From: Rapidithrix thailandica
GTDB lineage: Bacteria > Bacteroidota > Bacteroidia > Cytophagales > Flammeovirgaceae
NCBI RefSeq assembly: GCF_039710355.1
Contig: NZ_JBDKWZ010000026.1
Coordinates: 5,880 to 69,879, forward strand
Length of the DNA: 64,000 nt
Direction: 5' to 3'
Positions 53,686-62,366 of the stretch are shown piece after piece. Position 1 is the stretch's first letter. Every line of letters starts with the position of its first letter. The notes below the pieces were generated by a model that saw nothing but the letters and a program-made list of their open reading frames with translations, was not told the origin of the DNA and did no database searches. The position numbers and the translations under genes were made by a program.

Positions 53686-54057
53686 CTATATATGTTGGTC
53701 AATCAAGAGGGCATTCCCATCCGGATCGATGACCATCAAGCTTGCAGGGCCGGAAGCTTGCTCATCAGCTTCATTTACCAGAGCAACTCCTTTGCTTTTA
53801 AGTTGGCGCTGAATCTCCCTGATGTCATCAAACGTATCGAGGGGATTGGCATTTTCGTCCCAACCCGGATTAAAGGTGAGGATATTGTGTTCAAACATTC
53901 CCTGAAACAACCCGATCAAGGCCTTCTCGTTTTTCATGATGAGGTAATTTTGCTCAAGGTCACCGGCCAAGACCCGGAAGCCCAGGTTTTCATAAAACTG
54001 CTGAGAAGTCTTCAGATCTTTGACACTCAGACTTACGGAAAATGCTCCTAATTTCAT
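53686..54057 (-). CDS. VOC-family (glyoxalase-like) protein
   Basis: 123 residues with both VOC modules: KLGAFSVSLSVKDLKTSQQF, NLGFRVLAGD, then DIREIQRQLKSKGVALVNEA and SLMVIDPDGNALLIDQHI. It resembles the glyoxalase/bleomycin-resistance-like group of Bacteroidota. Cytoplasmic; the substrate is unknown. It stands alone. Confidence 0.9.
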   Translation of the reverse strand: MKLGAFSVSLSVKDLKTSQQFYENLGFRVLAGDLEQNYLIMKNEKALIGLFQGMFEHNILTFNPGWDENANPLDTFDDIREIQRQLKSKGVALVNEADEQASGPASLMVIDPDGNALLIDQHI

Positions 54058-54512
54058 AAGGACTATCTTTTAAGAATGAAGGGTAAAGCAATAAATGTAT
54101 AAGCTCTCACATCCAATCAAGAAGGACTAAACACCTTTTCAATACGGAATAGTCAGTTGTTTACCTTAAGTTGTAGAATTATCTCAAACATGTCAAGCTT
54201 TCCCGGGCTATTAACAAGGCAGCCTGCCTTTTACAATCCTGCCGGACATTTTTCTGACATAGTGCCGTCAAGCATAGAAGTGTCTACTTCAAACTGACCT
54301 GTCCTAATATTGCCTTTCCCTCTGTTCCGGTTTTCAAAATATCCGGCAGTATGGAATTTTATCATAGCACTAATATTTTTAATAAAAAATCAACGAAGCT
54401 CCAAACCATCCGGGCAAAGCAAGGTTAATTATATACCTTACAATACTTATAAAGTATACATCACTCCTTTAGCCGTTTGACAAGCATTTTTTCAATAAAC
54501 CCTGTAGAACTA
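54058..54512. other. Gene-free stretch upstream of the small HTH gene
   Basis: About 450 bp between the divergent VOC and HTH-like genes. A small AAGGCAGCCTGCCTT palindrome lies near 54220. Nothing else is supported. Confidence 0.5.
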
Positions 54513-54671
54513 ATGATCAGCAAGTCACAGCTAGCCATGATGTACAAAGTAAGCTTGCCCACCATGCGCAAAATGCTAAGAGAACTGGGCTTTGAGAAAG
54601 GCAAACGCCTCTTCAAACCCAAAGATGTTGCCTTTATTATTCGACAATTCGGCCCTCCCAAAAACTCCTGA
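54513..54671 (+). CDS. Small helix-turn-helix-like protein
   Basis: 52 residues from the ATG at 54513 (an earlier start at 54477 would add 12 residues). MISKSQLAMMYKVSLPTMRK matches a MerR/phage-type HTH (KSQLAxxYxVS..TMRKxL), followed by GFEKGKRLFKPKDVAFIIRQ, similar to short DNA-binding proteins of Bacteroidota accessory regions. A clear terminator follows. The target is unknown. Confidence 0.65.
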   Translation: MISKSQLAMMYKVSLPTMRKMLRELGFEKGKRLFKPKDVAFIIRQFGPPKNS

Positions 54672-54708
54672 AAGACCAAACCCTAATACAAGTCAATGAT
54701 CACTCCCC

Positions 54709-54746
54709 CACCTTCCGGTTTTTTAAATTACCGGAAGGTGTTTTTT
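54709..54746 (+). terminator. Intrinsic terminator of the small HTH gene
   Basis: CACCTTCCGGT and ACCGGAAGGTG form an 11-bp perfect stem followed by TTTTTT. Confidence 0.92.
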
Positions 54747-54858
54747 ATATTATCTCTGGATCCAACTTTAGCCTCTTGAATTTTTGACATTCCATCGAGT
54801 GTTGAAAATGATACACTGAGGTTCCTGAAATGGGAATTTCCAGCCCAAAAGGTGAAAT

Positions 54859-55717
54859 ATGAAATTAAAAGACCGATTAAAAGGATGTTTGATCTGTGGA
54901 ACTATTGGCAATGCAATTGGGGGAAAATTTGAAGGGACAAAATCGAACCCAGAAGTTCATTTTGACTTTGTTTGGTCTATTTCGGACGATACACAATTAA
55001 CTGTAGCAACTTGCGAAGCCATTTTTGACTCGCAAAAAATTCATCCGGAAAGGGTTGCCCAACAATTCCTGGAATGGTATAACAACGGCATGTTAACAGG
55101 GCTGGGGGCAAGTACATTAAAGGCCTTAAGAGAAGACATTGGGCCTTGGTAGGCCGTACAGGAGAGTTTGCAGCGGGCAATGGGGCAGCAATGAAAATAG
55201 CGCCTCTGGCTTTTAAACAAAAAGTCGATAGACTGGCAATTAAAGATGTCAGCAACATCACTCATAAAAATGACGAGGCCTATACAGGGGCATTAGCGAT
55301 ATACTATGCTATTTTGAATGCAATTAAGGGTAAATGGAAGGGAGATACTGATCTGATAGACTTGATCTTACCAGAGCTACCGGATACAAGGGTGAAAGAC
55401 AGATTGATAGCTTTTAGCAAATTTTCTGAAATGTCAATTCTACAAATAGGTAAAAGATTTCCGTCAACAGGGTATGTCGTTGATGCCGTCCCTATTGCGA
55501 TATTCGCAGCACAACAAATCGGTAAAACAGAATTTAAAACCTTGATGACTGACTTGATCAAAATCGGGGGGATACGGATACGGTTTGCTCTATGACCGGC
55601 CAAATCATCGGGTCTTTAGGAGGTACTGGAATTATTCCGGAAGATTGGATGGACAAATACAAGCAACTTAAAATCTCCAAATTGATTGAACAATTGACAA
55701 ATAATTGGAACTTTTAA
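54859..55717 (+). pseudogene. ADP-ribosylglycohydrolase gene with two frameshifts
   Basis: Three frames in series give one DraG-like protein: MKLKDRLKGCLICGTIGNAI with FVWSISDDTQLTVATCEAI (metal-binding DDT motif) up to ~55131; then, in the next frame, HWALVGRTGEFAAGNGAAMK and the following ~140 residues; then GGDTDTVCSMTGQIIGSLGG (second metal site) to the stop at 55717. The second break sits in a run of six G (55567-55572), where seven would restore the frame. It is not functional as read, or the sequence has indels. Confidence 0.88.
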
Positions 55718-55806
55718 CCTATCTATTTCAAACATATATAGTAGTTTTCTCAATACAAATCCTTATTATTTTCACTTTGCAATACAATCAAGTAACCACA
55801 GAAAAA

Positions 55807-56265
55807 ATGAAAACCAAAATCCTAATCGTATTCACAAGTCTTCTTCTCTTATGGGGATGTGGCAGGAAATACCCTCTTATGAAAATCAACCCGGGTAAGG
55901 AAGGAGGCATTTACGAAATCGCTAACCAGGGGAAAGAATATACTTCTTACAATCCTGAACAAACCTATCTTTTAAACCCCTCTACCTGTATTTCCTTTGC
56001 GGACTTCGAAAGTGTACAACAAGAAGACTCTCCGTATGAAGGTGGTAGCTATAGGTTCATTTTTAAACTCAATGAAACAGGCACCTTGAAATTTAAGGAA
56101 TTTACTCAAAGAAACCTGGGAAAACAGGTCTGCCTGGTAGTTAATAACAAGGTCATCGTTGCTCCGGTTATTCAAGAAGTCATTCCCTCCGGGCTGTTGA
56201 GCATCAGTATGAGTGACCCTCAATATGTGGAAGAGATCAAAGAATATTTCAGCAAGAAAGAGTGA
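55807..56265 (+). CDS. Lipoprotein resembling the SecD P1 head domain
   Basis: From the ATG at 55807 the protein has 152 residues, with a lipobox LLWGC. The mature region contains YRFIFKLNETGTLKFKEFTQ, RNLGKQVCLVVNNKVIVAPV and IQEVIPSGLLSISM, which follows the SecD periplasmic P1 head (FxLTxEGAxKF..T..N.GK.LAIVLDGKVISAPVIQ...G...I). No SecD membrane helices are present. It may be a stand-alone periplasmic domain with a different job. The start of the frame at 55705 overlaps the previous pseudogene. Confidence 0.7.
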   Translation: MKTKILIVFTSLLLLWGCGRKYPLMKINPGKEGGIYEIANQGKEYTSYNPEQTYLLNPSTCISFADFESVQQEDSPYEGGSYRFIFKLNETGTLKFKEFTQRNLGKQVCLVVNNKVIVAPVIQEVIPSGLLSISMSDPQYVEEIKEYFSKKE

Positions 56266-56493
56266 TGGGCACTCCATTAAAGGTAAGAAGAATCATGAAA
56301 GCAAGGGAATAAACGGATACGGAATCACAATACCGTATAGGGTAAAATTCAAAAGGTCAATATAGATCACCTGTAGTTGGCCGGTATCCCACATTCAATG
56401 AGAAATATTCAAATCATTCGTTTGACTTCCATCCAAAAATCCTTTAGCTTATATAAAATTCAGATTTTCTTCACCCTACAGTAATCCTTCAAA

Positions 56494-57273
56494 ATGCCCC
56501 GTATCCATCTTTTTGAATTTGAAGATTTCGCTTGGTTTCCGGATAATCTAAGAAACTACGGAACGGATTTTTTGCAATTTCTGGCCAATAAAACACAGAT
56601 GTACAAACCCATTATCCCGGTTCTTAAAAAAGGAATTGAGCAGAATGGCCGGCACCAAATCATCGACCTGGCTTCGGGGGGAGGTGGAGGCTTGCTATGG
56701 ATCAGCGAACAATTGAAAGCGGAATTCCCGGATTTAAAAATTACTCTGACGGATTACTTTCCCAATCTGGATGCTTTTGAATTTACCAAAAGGCAATCTG
56801 CTGTTTTTGAATACATCCATACCTCTGTGGATGCCCGCAAAGTGCCCGGCCATTTGAAAGGACTCCGGACACAATTTCTTTCCTTGCACCATTTCCGCCC
56901 GGAAGATGCCCGTAAAATTTTGCAAAATGCGGTGGACAGTCAAAGTGCCATTGCCGTATTCGAAGCCCAGGAAAGAAGCATTCCGAGTATGTTACCCATC
57001 TTCTTCTCTCCTCTGACCGTATTTTTTACCACTCCCTTTATCCGTCCTTTTAAATTGGGCAGATTGTTTTTTACCTACTTGTTGCCTCTGGTGCCTATGT
57101 TCATTTGGTGGGATGGCCTTGTCTCTTCTTTAAGAACGTATTCGGTCAAAGAAATGGAAGCCTTAGTCAAACAGGTCCGCGGTCACGATACCTTCGATTG
57201 GGAAATTGGCCGGGTAAAGTCCGGTCCGGGGGCAATTTTATACTTATTGGGGACTTTAAAGCGGCAGGAATGA
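56494..57273 (+). CDS. Class I SAM-dependent methyltransferase
   Basis: 259 residues. Motif I is IIDLASGGGGGLLWISEQL (DxxxGxGxG), followed by LTDYFPNLDAFEF (acidic residue after strand 2) and TQFLSLHHFRPEDARKIL (motif IV and the HHFxPEDA element seen in annotations of class I SAM methyltransferases). A hydrophobic stretch (FFTYLLPLVPMFIWWDGLVS) may touch the membrane. The substrate is unknown. Monocistronic. Confidence 0.85.
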   Translation: MPRIHLFEFEDFAWFPDNLRNYGTDFLQFLANKTQMYKPIIPVLKKGIEQNGRHQIIDLASGGGGGLLWISEQLKAEFPDLKITLTDYFPNLDAFEFTKRQSAVFEYIHTSVDARKVPGHLKGLRTQFLSLHHFRPEDARKILQNAVDSQSAIAVFEAQERSIPSMLPIFFSPLTVFFTTPFIRPFKLGRLFFTYLLPLVPMFIWWDGLVSSLRTYSVKEMEALVKQVRGHDTFDWEIGRVKSGPGAILYLLGTLKRQE

Positions 57274-57737
57274 TGCGCAAATGGTCCACGAATAGTTCTT
57301 CCCGTTTGGCTAAATCAATTTAATCCCACTCCCCAACTTGCCTCACCGGGTAGTTCACTTCCTTTCGGAGCAAGGTTTTCCGGAGCTATGTAATACGCTA
57401 CCCCCCTCTTTGAAATCTAATATGGAAAGATAAACTAACTACTTTTCAAAAGGGCCCACCATCCCAATTGCTACCCTGTCAGTTTCTCAATAGTCGCCTA
57501 TTTTAAACAGGTCCTTCCCATGCGTTTCAAAGTGATATTCCAATAATGAAGTGAATTAAACTTTTTCTTTTTCCTAAAAAATGTTTCAAAAACGCCTCCT
57601 CTGTGTTACTTTTTTCAACAATAGCTTTGGCTATTCTCTCCAAAAAGTGCCTTGATGAGCCGATTTTGATTCTATTTTCGGTCAAAAACTATAAGTTTAA
57701 ATCACTTCAATGTTAAAATGCTAATGTCTTTACATCC
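57274..57737. other. Gene-free stretch of about 460 bp between convergent genes
   Basis: It lies between the plus-strand methyltransferase and the minus-strand DUF1304 gene. No terminator hairpin with T run, repeat or frame of note could be found. Confidence 0.5.
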
Positions 57738-58100
57738 TTATTTTAAGATGACAGCAAACAAGGCAAGTAATGCGGGAAGTGCCTGTACAAAAAAGATTTT
57801 TTTATCGGCTGTTGCTGTGCCATACAAACCGGCTACCGAGACACAACCCAAAAAGAAAAGAGAAACATTCGTTTGCCACTCCGGATTCTCAATAAAAAAA
57901 GTCCAGATCAGCCCTGCGGCTAAAAAGCCATTGTAAAGCCCCTGATTGGCTGCCAGCACTTTCGTAGACTCGAACAATTCAGCCGGAAAACGTTTGAAGA
58001 TTTTCCTTCCTTTGGTATTCCAGGCAAACATCTCAAACCATAAGATGTAACAATGAATTCCTGCAATTAAACCAATTAACATTTTACTAATCAATTCCAT
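57738..58100 (-). CDS. DUF1304 membrane protein
   Basis: 120 residues with four membrane helices: LIAGIHCYILWFEMFAW, GLYNGFLAAGLIWTFFI, NVSLFFLGCVSVAGLYG and VQALPALLALFAVILK. The signature is HCYILWFEMFAWNT and LAANQGLYNGFLAAGL of DUF1304. Function is unknown. It is on the minus strand 82 bp after the HxlR gene, so they may share a transcript. Confidence 0.92.
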   Translation of the reverse strand: MELISKMLIGLIAGIHCYILWFEMFAWNTKGRKIFKRFPAELFESTKVLAANQGLYNGFLAAGLIWTFFIENPEWQTNVSLFFLGCVSVAGLYGTATADKKIFFVQALPALLALFAVILK

Positions 58101-58182
58101 TTTTTCATTTTTTAAAAGGAGTACCGGGTAGTAATAGAAAGCATAATCGAATGGGCTTGTAGCAACATGTCACTTGTACGAA

Positions 58183-58506
58183 TTAAGTGCTCAGGATTTG
58201 TTCGGCTCCCCAAGAAGCCATCACTTCGAGGATAGGAATCAGGGATTTGCCCCGCTCGGTCAATGAATATTCTACCTTGGGCGGAACTACCGGGTACACC
58301 TTGCGTTGAAGGATCTGGTCTTCTTCCAGTTCCCGGAGGCTTTTGGTCAACATTTGTTTGGTAATTTCGGGAATTTGCCGTTGAAGCTCACTAAACCGGC
58401 TCACCTTTCCATTGACTTGTTGAAGGATCAACGGCTTCCATTTTCCCCCGATCACTTTTAACGTGGCTCGCATGGGGCATTTATTGTCCAATAAATTTTC
58501 ACTCAT
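58183..58506 (-). CDS. HxlR-family transcriptional regulator
   Basis: 107 residues with the winged helix: KCPMRATLKVIGGKWKPLIL, then RFSELQRQIPEITKQMLTKS and QILQRKVYPVVPPKVEYSLT. A single Cys near the N-terminus (NKCPMRA) is the redox-sensing position in several HxlR proteins. It is divergent from the DsbA-like gene at 58615, and DUF1304 follows on the same strand. It probably represses one or both. Confidence 0.93.
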   Translation of the reverse strand: MSENLLDNKCPMRATLKVIGGKWKPLILQQVNGKVSRFSELQRQIPEITKQMLTKSLRELEEDQILQRKVYPVVPPKVEYSLTERGKSLIPILEVMASWGAEQILST

Positions 58507-58614
58507 AAGTCCCTGGTTTTGACCAAAAGTCTGCTTTTCGGGTAAAGGTATGAAAAAAGTGACTACTTGCTAAAAGTATACATAGGTGATATCATTGTCT
58601 TAAATAATGAGGAG

Positions 58615-59628
58615 ATGATTAGCCCTGAAATAACCAAACACATACTGGGAATCCTCTTGCTGACAATCGCTTCAGCCTGCCATTCTCAAACTAAACCGAA
58701 TAAGAAAATGAGTGATCCAAAGAACTTTTCTTGTGATATAGAAACAGGAGTATGCGCTCCCTCCGGTGAAGGTATTCTTGAAGAAATTCACCTGAACAAA
58801 CCGCAAAAAGTACAACTGATCTACTACACCGATCCTATTTGTTCGGCTTGTTGGGCCATTGAGCCGGAGTTGAAAAAATTCAAACTGGAATACGGGGATT
58901 ATGTAGATATCGAATACAAAATGGGAGGCCTGTTGCCTGGCTGGGAAGGCTTTGCGGACAAAGCCAATGGCATTGGCCAACCCAGCGATGTAGCTCCCCA
59001 TTGGGACGAAGTAGGAGAGCACACCGGAATGAGTATTGACGGGGACGTTTGGTTGGAAGATCCTTTGAGCTCTTCCTTTCCCCCTTCGATCGCCTTTAAG
59101 GCCATGCAAAAACAAGGAGAAGAGAAAGCCCTGGACTTTTTGCGAAGAATCCGGGAAATGGTCTTTTTAGAGAAAAAAAACATCACCAAAGAACCCGTGC
59201 TCCTCAAAGCCGTGGAAGATTGTGACGGAGACAAAGCCCAATTCCAAACCGACTATCACAGCGAACAGGTAAAGCAAAGCTTTCATAGCGAAATGCTGGC
59301 CGGCCGGCAAATGGGGGTAAGAGGATTCCCCACCTTTATTTTTGTGGGTACGGAAGGAACCGGATTTAAAATCTCCGGTATGTCAGGATATGCAAATTAT
59401 GAACTTGCTTTGGAGAGAACCGTAGGCTATAAGGTAAACCCTCAGCCCATCCCGTTCAACGAACTGGAATTGCTTAAGAAATACCGGTATTTAGCCACCA
59501 AAGAAATTGCTTTTGTTTTGGATCAAAACGAGGCCGAAACCCTCTCCGCCTTGAATAAACTGGAGCAACAAGGACTGGTACAAAAAGTAAAGCAGAAGTA
59601 TGCCTTCTTCTGGAGAATAGTGGATTAG
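58615..59628 (+). CDS. Lipoprotein DsbA/FrnE-like thioredoxin-fold protein
   Basis: From the ATG at 58615 (with a GAGG before it) the protein has 337 residues. An N-terminal signal with lipobox IASAC is followed by a DsbA fold: QLIYYTDPICSACWAIEPEL (CxxC at 76-79) and GVRGFPTFIFVG (cis-Pro region). The C-terminal ~60 residues form a small winged-helix-like part (LVLDQNEAETLSALNKLEQQ type). Annotated relatives include YjbH/SpxH and FrnE-like oxidoreductases. It probably acts in envelope thiol chemistry. The divergent HxlR gene may control it. Confidence 0.85.
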   Translation: MISPEITKHILGILLLTIASACHSQTKPNKKMSDPKNFSCDIETGVCAPSGEGILEEIHLNKPQKVQLIYYTDPICSACWAIEPELKKFKLEYGDYVDIEYKMGGLLPGWEGFADKANGIGQPSDVAPHWDEVGEHTGMSIDGDVWLEDPLSSSFPPSIAFKAMQKQGEEKALDFLRRIREMVFLEKKNITKEPVLLKAVEDCDGDKAQFQTDYHSEQVKQSFHSEMLAGRQMGVRGFPTFIFVGTEGTGFKISGMSGYANYELALERTVGYKVNPQPIPFNELELLKKYRYLATKEIAFVLDQNEAETLSALNKLEQQGLVQKVKQKYAFFWRIVD

Positions 59629-59655
59629 TCGAGGTTTTCTCCATACTTATATACG

Positions 59656-59693
59656 AAACCAGTGTACAGTACCAAAGTATCGTACACTGGTTT
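59656..59693. terminator. Bidirectional terminator hairpin
   Basis: AAACCAGTGTAC (59656-59667) and GTACACTGGTTT (59682-59693) form a perfect 12-bp stem, between the ends of convergent genes 59628 and 59699. Confidence 0.8.
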
Positions 59694-59698
59694 TACGA

Positions 59699-60370
59699 CT
59701 ACAGCAAATAATTACTTTCTATCCTATCCGCAGAAACCATACGTTTCCGGGTTGCATGGCTTCCCGTATAAACCTCCCAATCTTTGGTGTTATGGGTGAT
59801 GACAGATCCCATTCCAATAATATTGTTATTGCCAATCACCGTATTTTGTTTCACGGTAGCATTAATGCCCAAGAAAGAGCTTTCTCCGACAGTCACACTC
59901 CCGGACAAAAAGCATGCACTTAAAAGTACATGGTTGCCGATTTTGGAATGGTGGCCAATCTTGGAACCAATAATAATTGTATTATCACCAATAGTGACAA
60001 AAGGTTGTATAGCAGAATTATCACTGATAAAGATATTCTCTCCACAAACCAATTCTTCCCAAATTAAAGCGACCGAAGAAACATACCGTATCAAAGTATA
60101 ACCTTTCTTTTTGGAACTCTCAAATAGCCGCTTTCTCACATAATTATTACCAATCGCAATAAACAATTGATACTTCTCAGGGGGGAAACACTCTTCTAAC
60201 GCTTCAAATCCTACTACCGCTTTACCATTAATATGTTCTTTCCCGTTGTGATACCCCTTCTCTATACAATAAGCACAAACCTCATATATACTATCCTTGT
60301 CTATCATGTACCCGACATACTCTGCAAACTTCCCGGTCCCATAGATGATTACTTTACTTTCTTTCACCAT
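59699..60370 (-). CDS. NeuD/PglD-like O- or N-acyltransferase (left-handed beta-helix)
   Basis: 223 residues. Residues ~1-85 form the PglD_N Rossmann-like part (KVIIYGTGKFAEYVGYMIDK), and ~95-205 carry hexapeptide repeats (IFISDNSAIQPFVTIGDNTI, IGSKIGHHSKIGNHVLLSAC, FLGINATVKQNTVIGNNNII). The family transfers an acyl group to a sugar. It stands alone, without other sugar genes nearby. Confidence 0.88.
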   Translation of the reverse strand: MVKESKVIIYGTGKFAEYVGYMIDKDSIYEVCAYCIEKGYHNGKEHINGKAVVGFEALEECFPPEKYQLFIAIGNNYVRKRLFESSKKKGYTLIRYVSSVALIWEELVCGENIFISDNSAIQPFVTIGDNTIIIGSKIGHHSKIGNHVLLSACFLSGSVTVGESSFLGINATVKQNTVIGNNNIIGMGSVITHNTKDWEVYTGSHATRKRMVSADRIESNYLL

Positions 60371-60515
60371 GGCAATTTATTTGCTATCAATTAAAATACC
60401 TATCAATAAGTAAGTATAAGGTAATAGATATGTGACATTCTTCAAAATGAAAATCCGTTAACCTTTTACAAAGCGCTTGTTTTCTCTATGGGCCTTGTGA
60501 TAATCACCGGAAAGT

Positions 60516-61232
60516 TTAGTTTGTAGCTCCCCCTTGAACCGGCTCCCCTTTCTCATCCAAAAATTCCAATTTGGCAGTGTTGGCTTCATCTATATAAAGC
60601 TTAATCCTCGGATTGCCTTTCTCATCATTGATAAACAAGCCTACGTCTTTGTTAAAATTCTTTCCCAAAAACAAACGGTTTTCTGCCACCAACCCCTCTT
60701 CTTTCATTTGTGCATATGCTTTTTTCACGGCTTCTTTGTCTTGGATGTTTTGTATCTCCTTATATCTCTTATTACGGGCCTCTACACTATTTTCTTGGGG
60801 ATAATCCCACAACTGCAGTCCGTATTTTCGCTTTTTGTTTTTGGTATTTTCCATATATTGAACCTGCATTACTTGGTCATCCCGGAATTTATCTACCGAA
60901 AGCACCATGCCGGCTTCATTTTCATTACCGTCATACACTAAGCCGCCACACTCATCCCCAAAGGAATTAAAAAAGATTAAGCCTGCCGGTCTCTCCCTTT
61001 CAGGCAGGACGGCTCCATTGATAATGCCGTTGTGTTGCCGTTCACTATTGCTAATGACCAATTTTAAATCTCCGTTTTTTTCTACTACATTGATCCGCTC
61101 TACCGTAAGTTCTTCCAGGGAATTGTTGGTTTGAGGTTGGAGTACCAAATAAAACAGGGTAAGAAGTAAAGCAGTAATTACGAAGGAGTAGATCTTAAGA
61201 AATTTTACTTCTTTGGATAGTTTTTCGTTCAT
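60516..61232 (-). CDS. Membrane-anchored protein, uncharacterised family
   Basis: 238 residues with one N-terminal membrane helix (IYSFVITALLLTLFYLVL), then a soluble domain with LTVERINVVEKNGDLKLVIS, PAGLIFFNSFGDECGGLVYD and GMVLSVDKFRDDQVMQV. This pattern (IDV.RINVVE..G...LVISN..R) recurs in a family of unknown function in several phyla, from memory. It is probably periplasmic-facing. The next gene is 144 bp upstream on the same strand. Confidence 0.65.
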   Translation of the reverse strand: MNEKLSKEVKFLKIYSFVITALLLTLFYLVLQPQTNNSLEELTVERINVVEKNGDLKLVISNSERQHNGIINGAVLPERERPAGLIFFNSFGDECGGLVYDGNENEAGMVLSVDKFRDDQVMQVQYMENTKNKKRKYGLQLWDYPQENSVEARNKRYKEIQNIQDKEAVKKAYAQMKEEGLVAENRLFLGKNFNKDVGLFINDEKGNPRIKLYIDEANTAKLEFLDEKGEPVQGGATN

Positions 61233-61376
61233 CTCAGTTTTGGTTTAGGTGAAAAGACCTAAACTAGGTAAATCCCTCGGCTCTCCAAGAATATTTTGAA
61301 AAACCTGTTATTCTTTTTGACCAAAGGTTACTGAGGTGTGTGGAATAAACAACCGGTAGGCAACCCTTCCATTATG

Positions 61377-62018
61377 TTACGCACTACAATCGGTAGTAAC
61401 CCGGTCGACCAAGCGAATGTACCAACGCCCCGAAATCTTGCTTAGGTAAAAAATGATATCCGCTTGGGTGAAGACGACTCGATAACTGTTTTCCTCCATT
61501 TGTTTCGCCTGTGCATATGCTTCGGGAGTATACCGGACATCTTCGTATTTTTCCGCATGCGTCATAATTTGAGTAATGGAAGGATAATTAAGACGACCGG
61601 AAATAAACAGTCCTTCTTGATTCCAGAGGAATGAGCCACAATCAAACTCCACATACGCATATGCGATTCCGGGTACCGAATCATATCCTTCCATTCCTCC
61701 AACAAGGGTATGATAAAGCGACAAAGGGGACGCTCCTTCCACGTATTCTATTTCTTTTCTGATCTGAAATAAATCGGCAACTCCAATACGGTATACGTCA
61801 TAAAAGCCCAACTCTTTGTGTATGTAGCGTTGGTTGAGTATGTCCAGCTCTTTGTTTTTGAGATGCTGAAAAATAGCCTTGACGACCTTTTCCAATTCCT
61901 TTCTTTCATCAAGTGTTTGTGGTGTTACAGAGGTTGTTTCGGGCAAATCAGCTTGTTCCTTGAACGGGGTTGTTATGGAAAAGCATAAAAACAGAATTAC
62001 AAAAATCGAAGGGTTCAT
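61377..62018 (-). CDS. Exported protein, function unknown
   Basis: 213 residues with a signal peptide (IFVILFLCFSITTPF). The mature part is acidic and helical-beta mixed (LNQRYIHKELGFYDVYRIGV, YAYVEFDCGSFLWNQEGLFI, FTQADIIFYLSKISGRWYIR). The family is not recognised. It is on the same strand as its neighbours in the Rhs-associated tail and lies 30 bp from the 62049-62279 gene. Confidence 0.6.
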   Translation of the reverse strand: MNPSIFVILFLCFSITTPFKEQADLPETTSVTPQTLDERKELEKVVKAIFQHLKNKELDILNQRYIHKELGFYDVYRIGVADLFQIRKEIEYVEGASPLSLYHTLVGGMEGYDSVPGIAYAYVEFDCGSFLWNQEGLFISGRLNYPSITQIMTHAEKYEDVRYTPEAYAQAKQMEENSYRVVFTQADIIFYLSKISGRWYIRLVDRVTTDCSA

Positions 62019-62048
62019 TGTTGGCTTTAGTTTGAATGATTGGCGTTG

Positions 62049-62279
62049 TTATTTCCTCATTTCTTTGGCACCCATTGCAGAGTCATACGTTTTTCCGTCT
62101 TTGTTAAAGTTCCATATATCGGATACTTCTCTCAACTCCGGCAGCACTGCTTCTTCACTGTTGTTTATTTTTTGCTTCACTACCCTGCGCAACTTTCGGT
62201 TCGCTTCCCTTTTATCTTGTTTTTCGGAAGAGGCAGTCGTCATACTCCGGATTTTACTTTTCTTTTTTGACCGGCTCAT
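62049..62279 (-). CDS. Small basic hypothetical protein
   Basis: 76 residues, rich in Lys/Arg/Ser at the start (MSRSKKKSKIRSMTTASSEK), then VPELREVSDIWNF and YDSAMGAKEMRK. No signal. A similar protein near Rhs loci of Bacteroidota is known to me only as hypothetical. It lies between two uncharacterised genes on the same strand. Confidence 0.55.
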   Translation of the reverse strand: MSRSKKKSKIRSMTTASSEKQDKREANRKLRRVVKQKINNSEEAVLPELREVSDIWNFNKDGKTYDSAMGAKEMRK

Positions 62280-62366
62280 CGTTTTTTATTTTCAAGTATA
62301 ATTGTCAAACTCTCCGGTGCATAGGCCCATACAATACACATCTCATTCTTCTCAATACCTACAACT

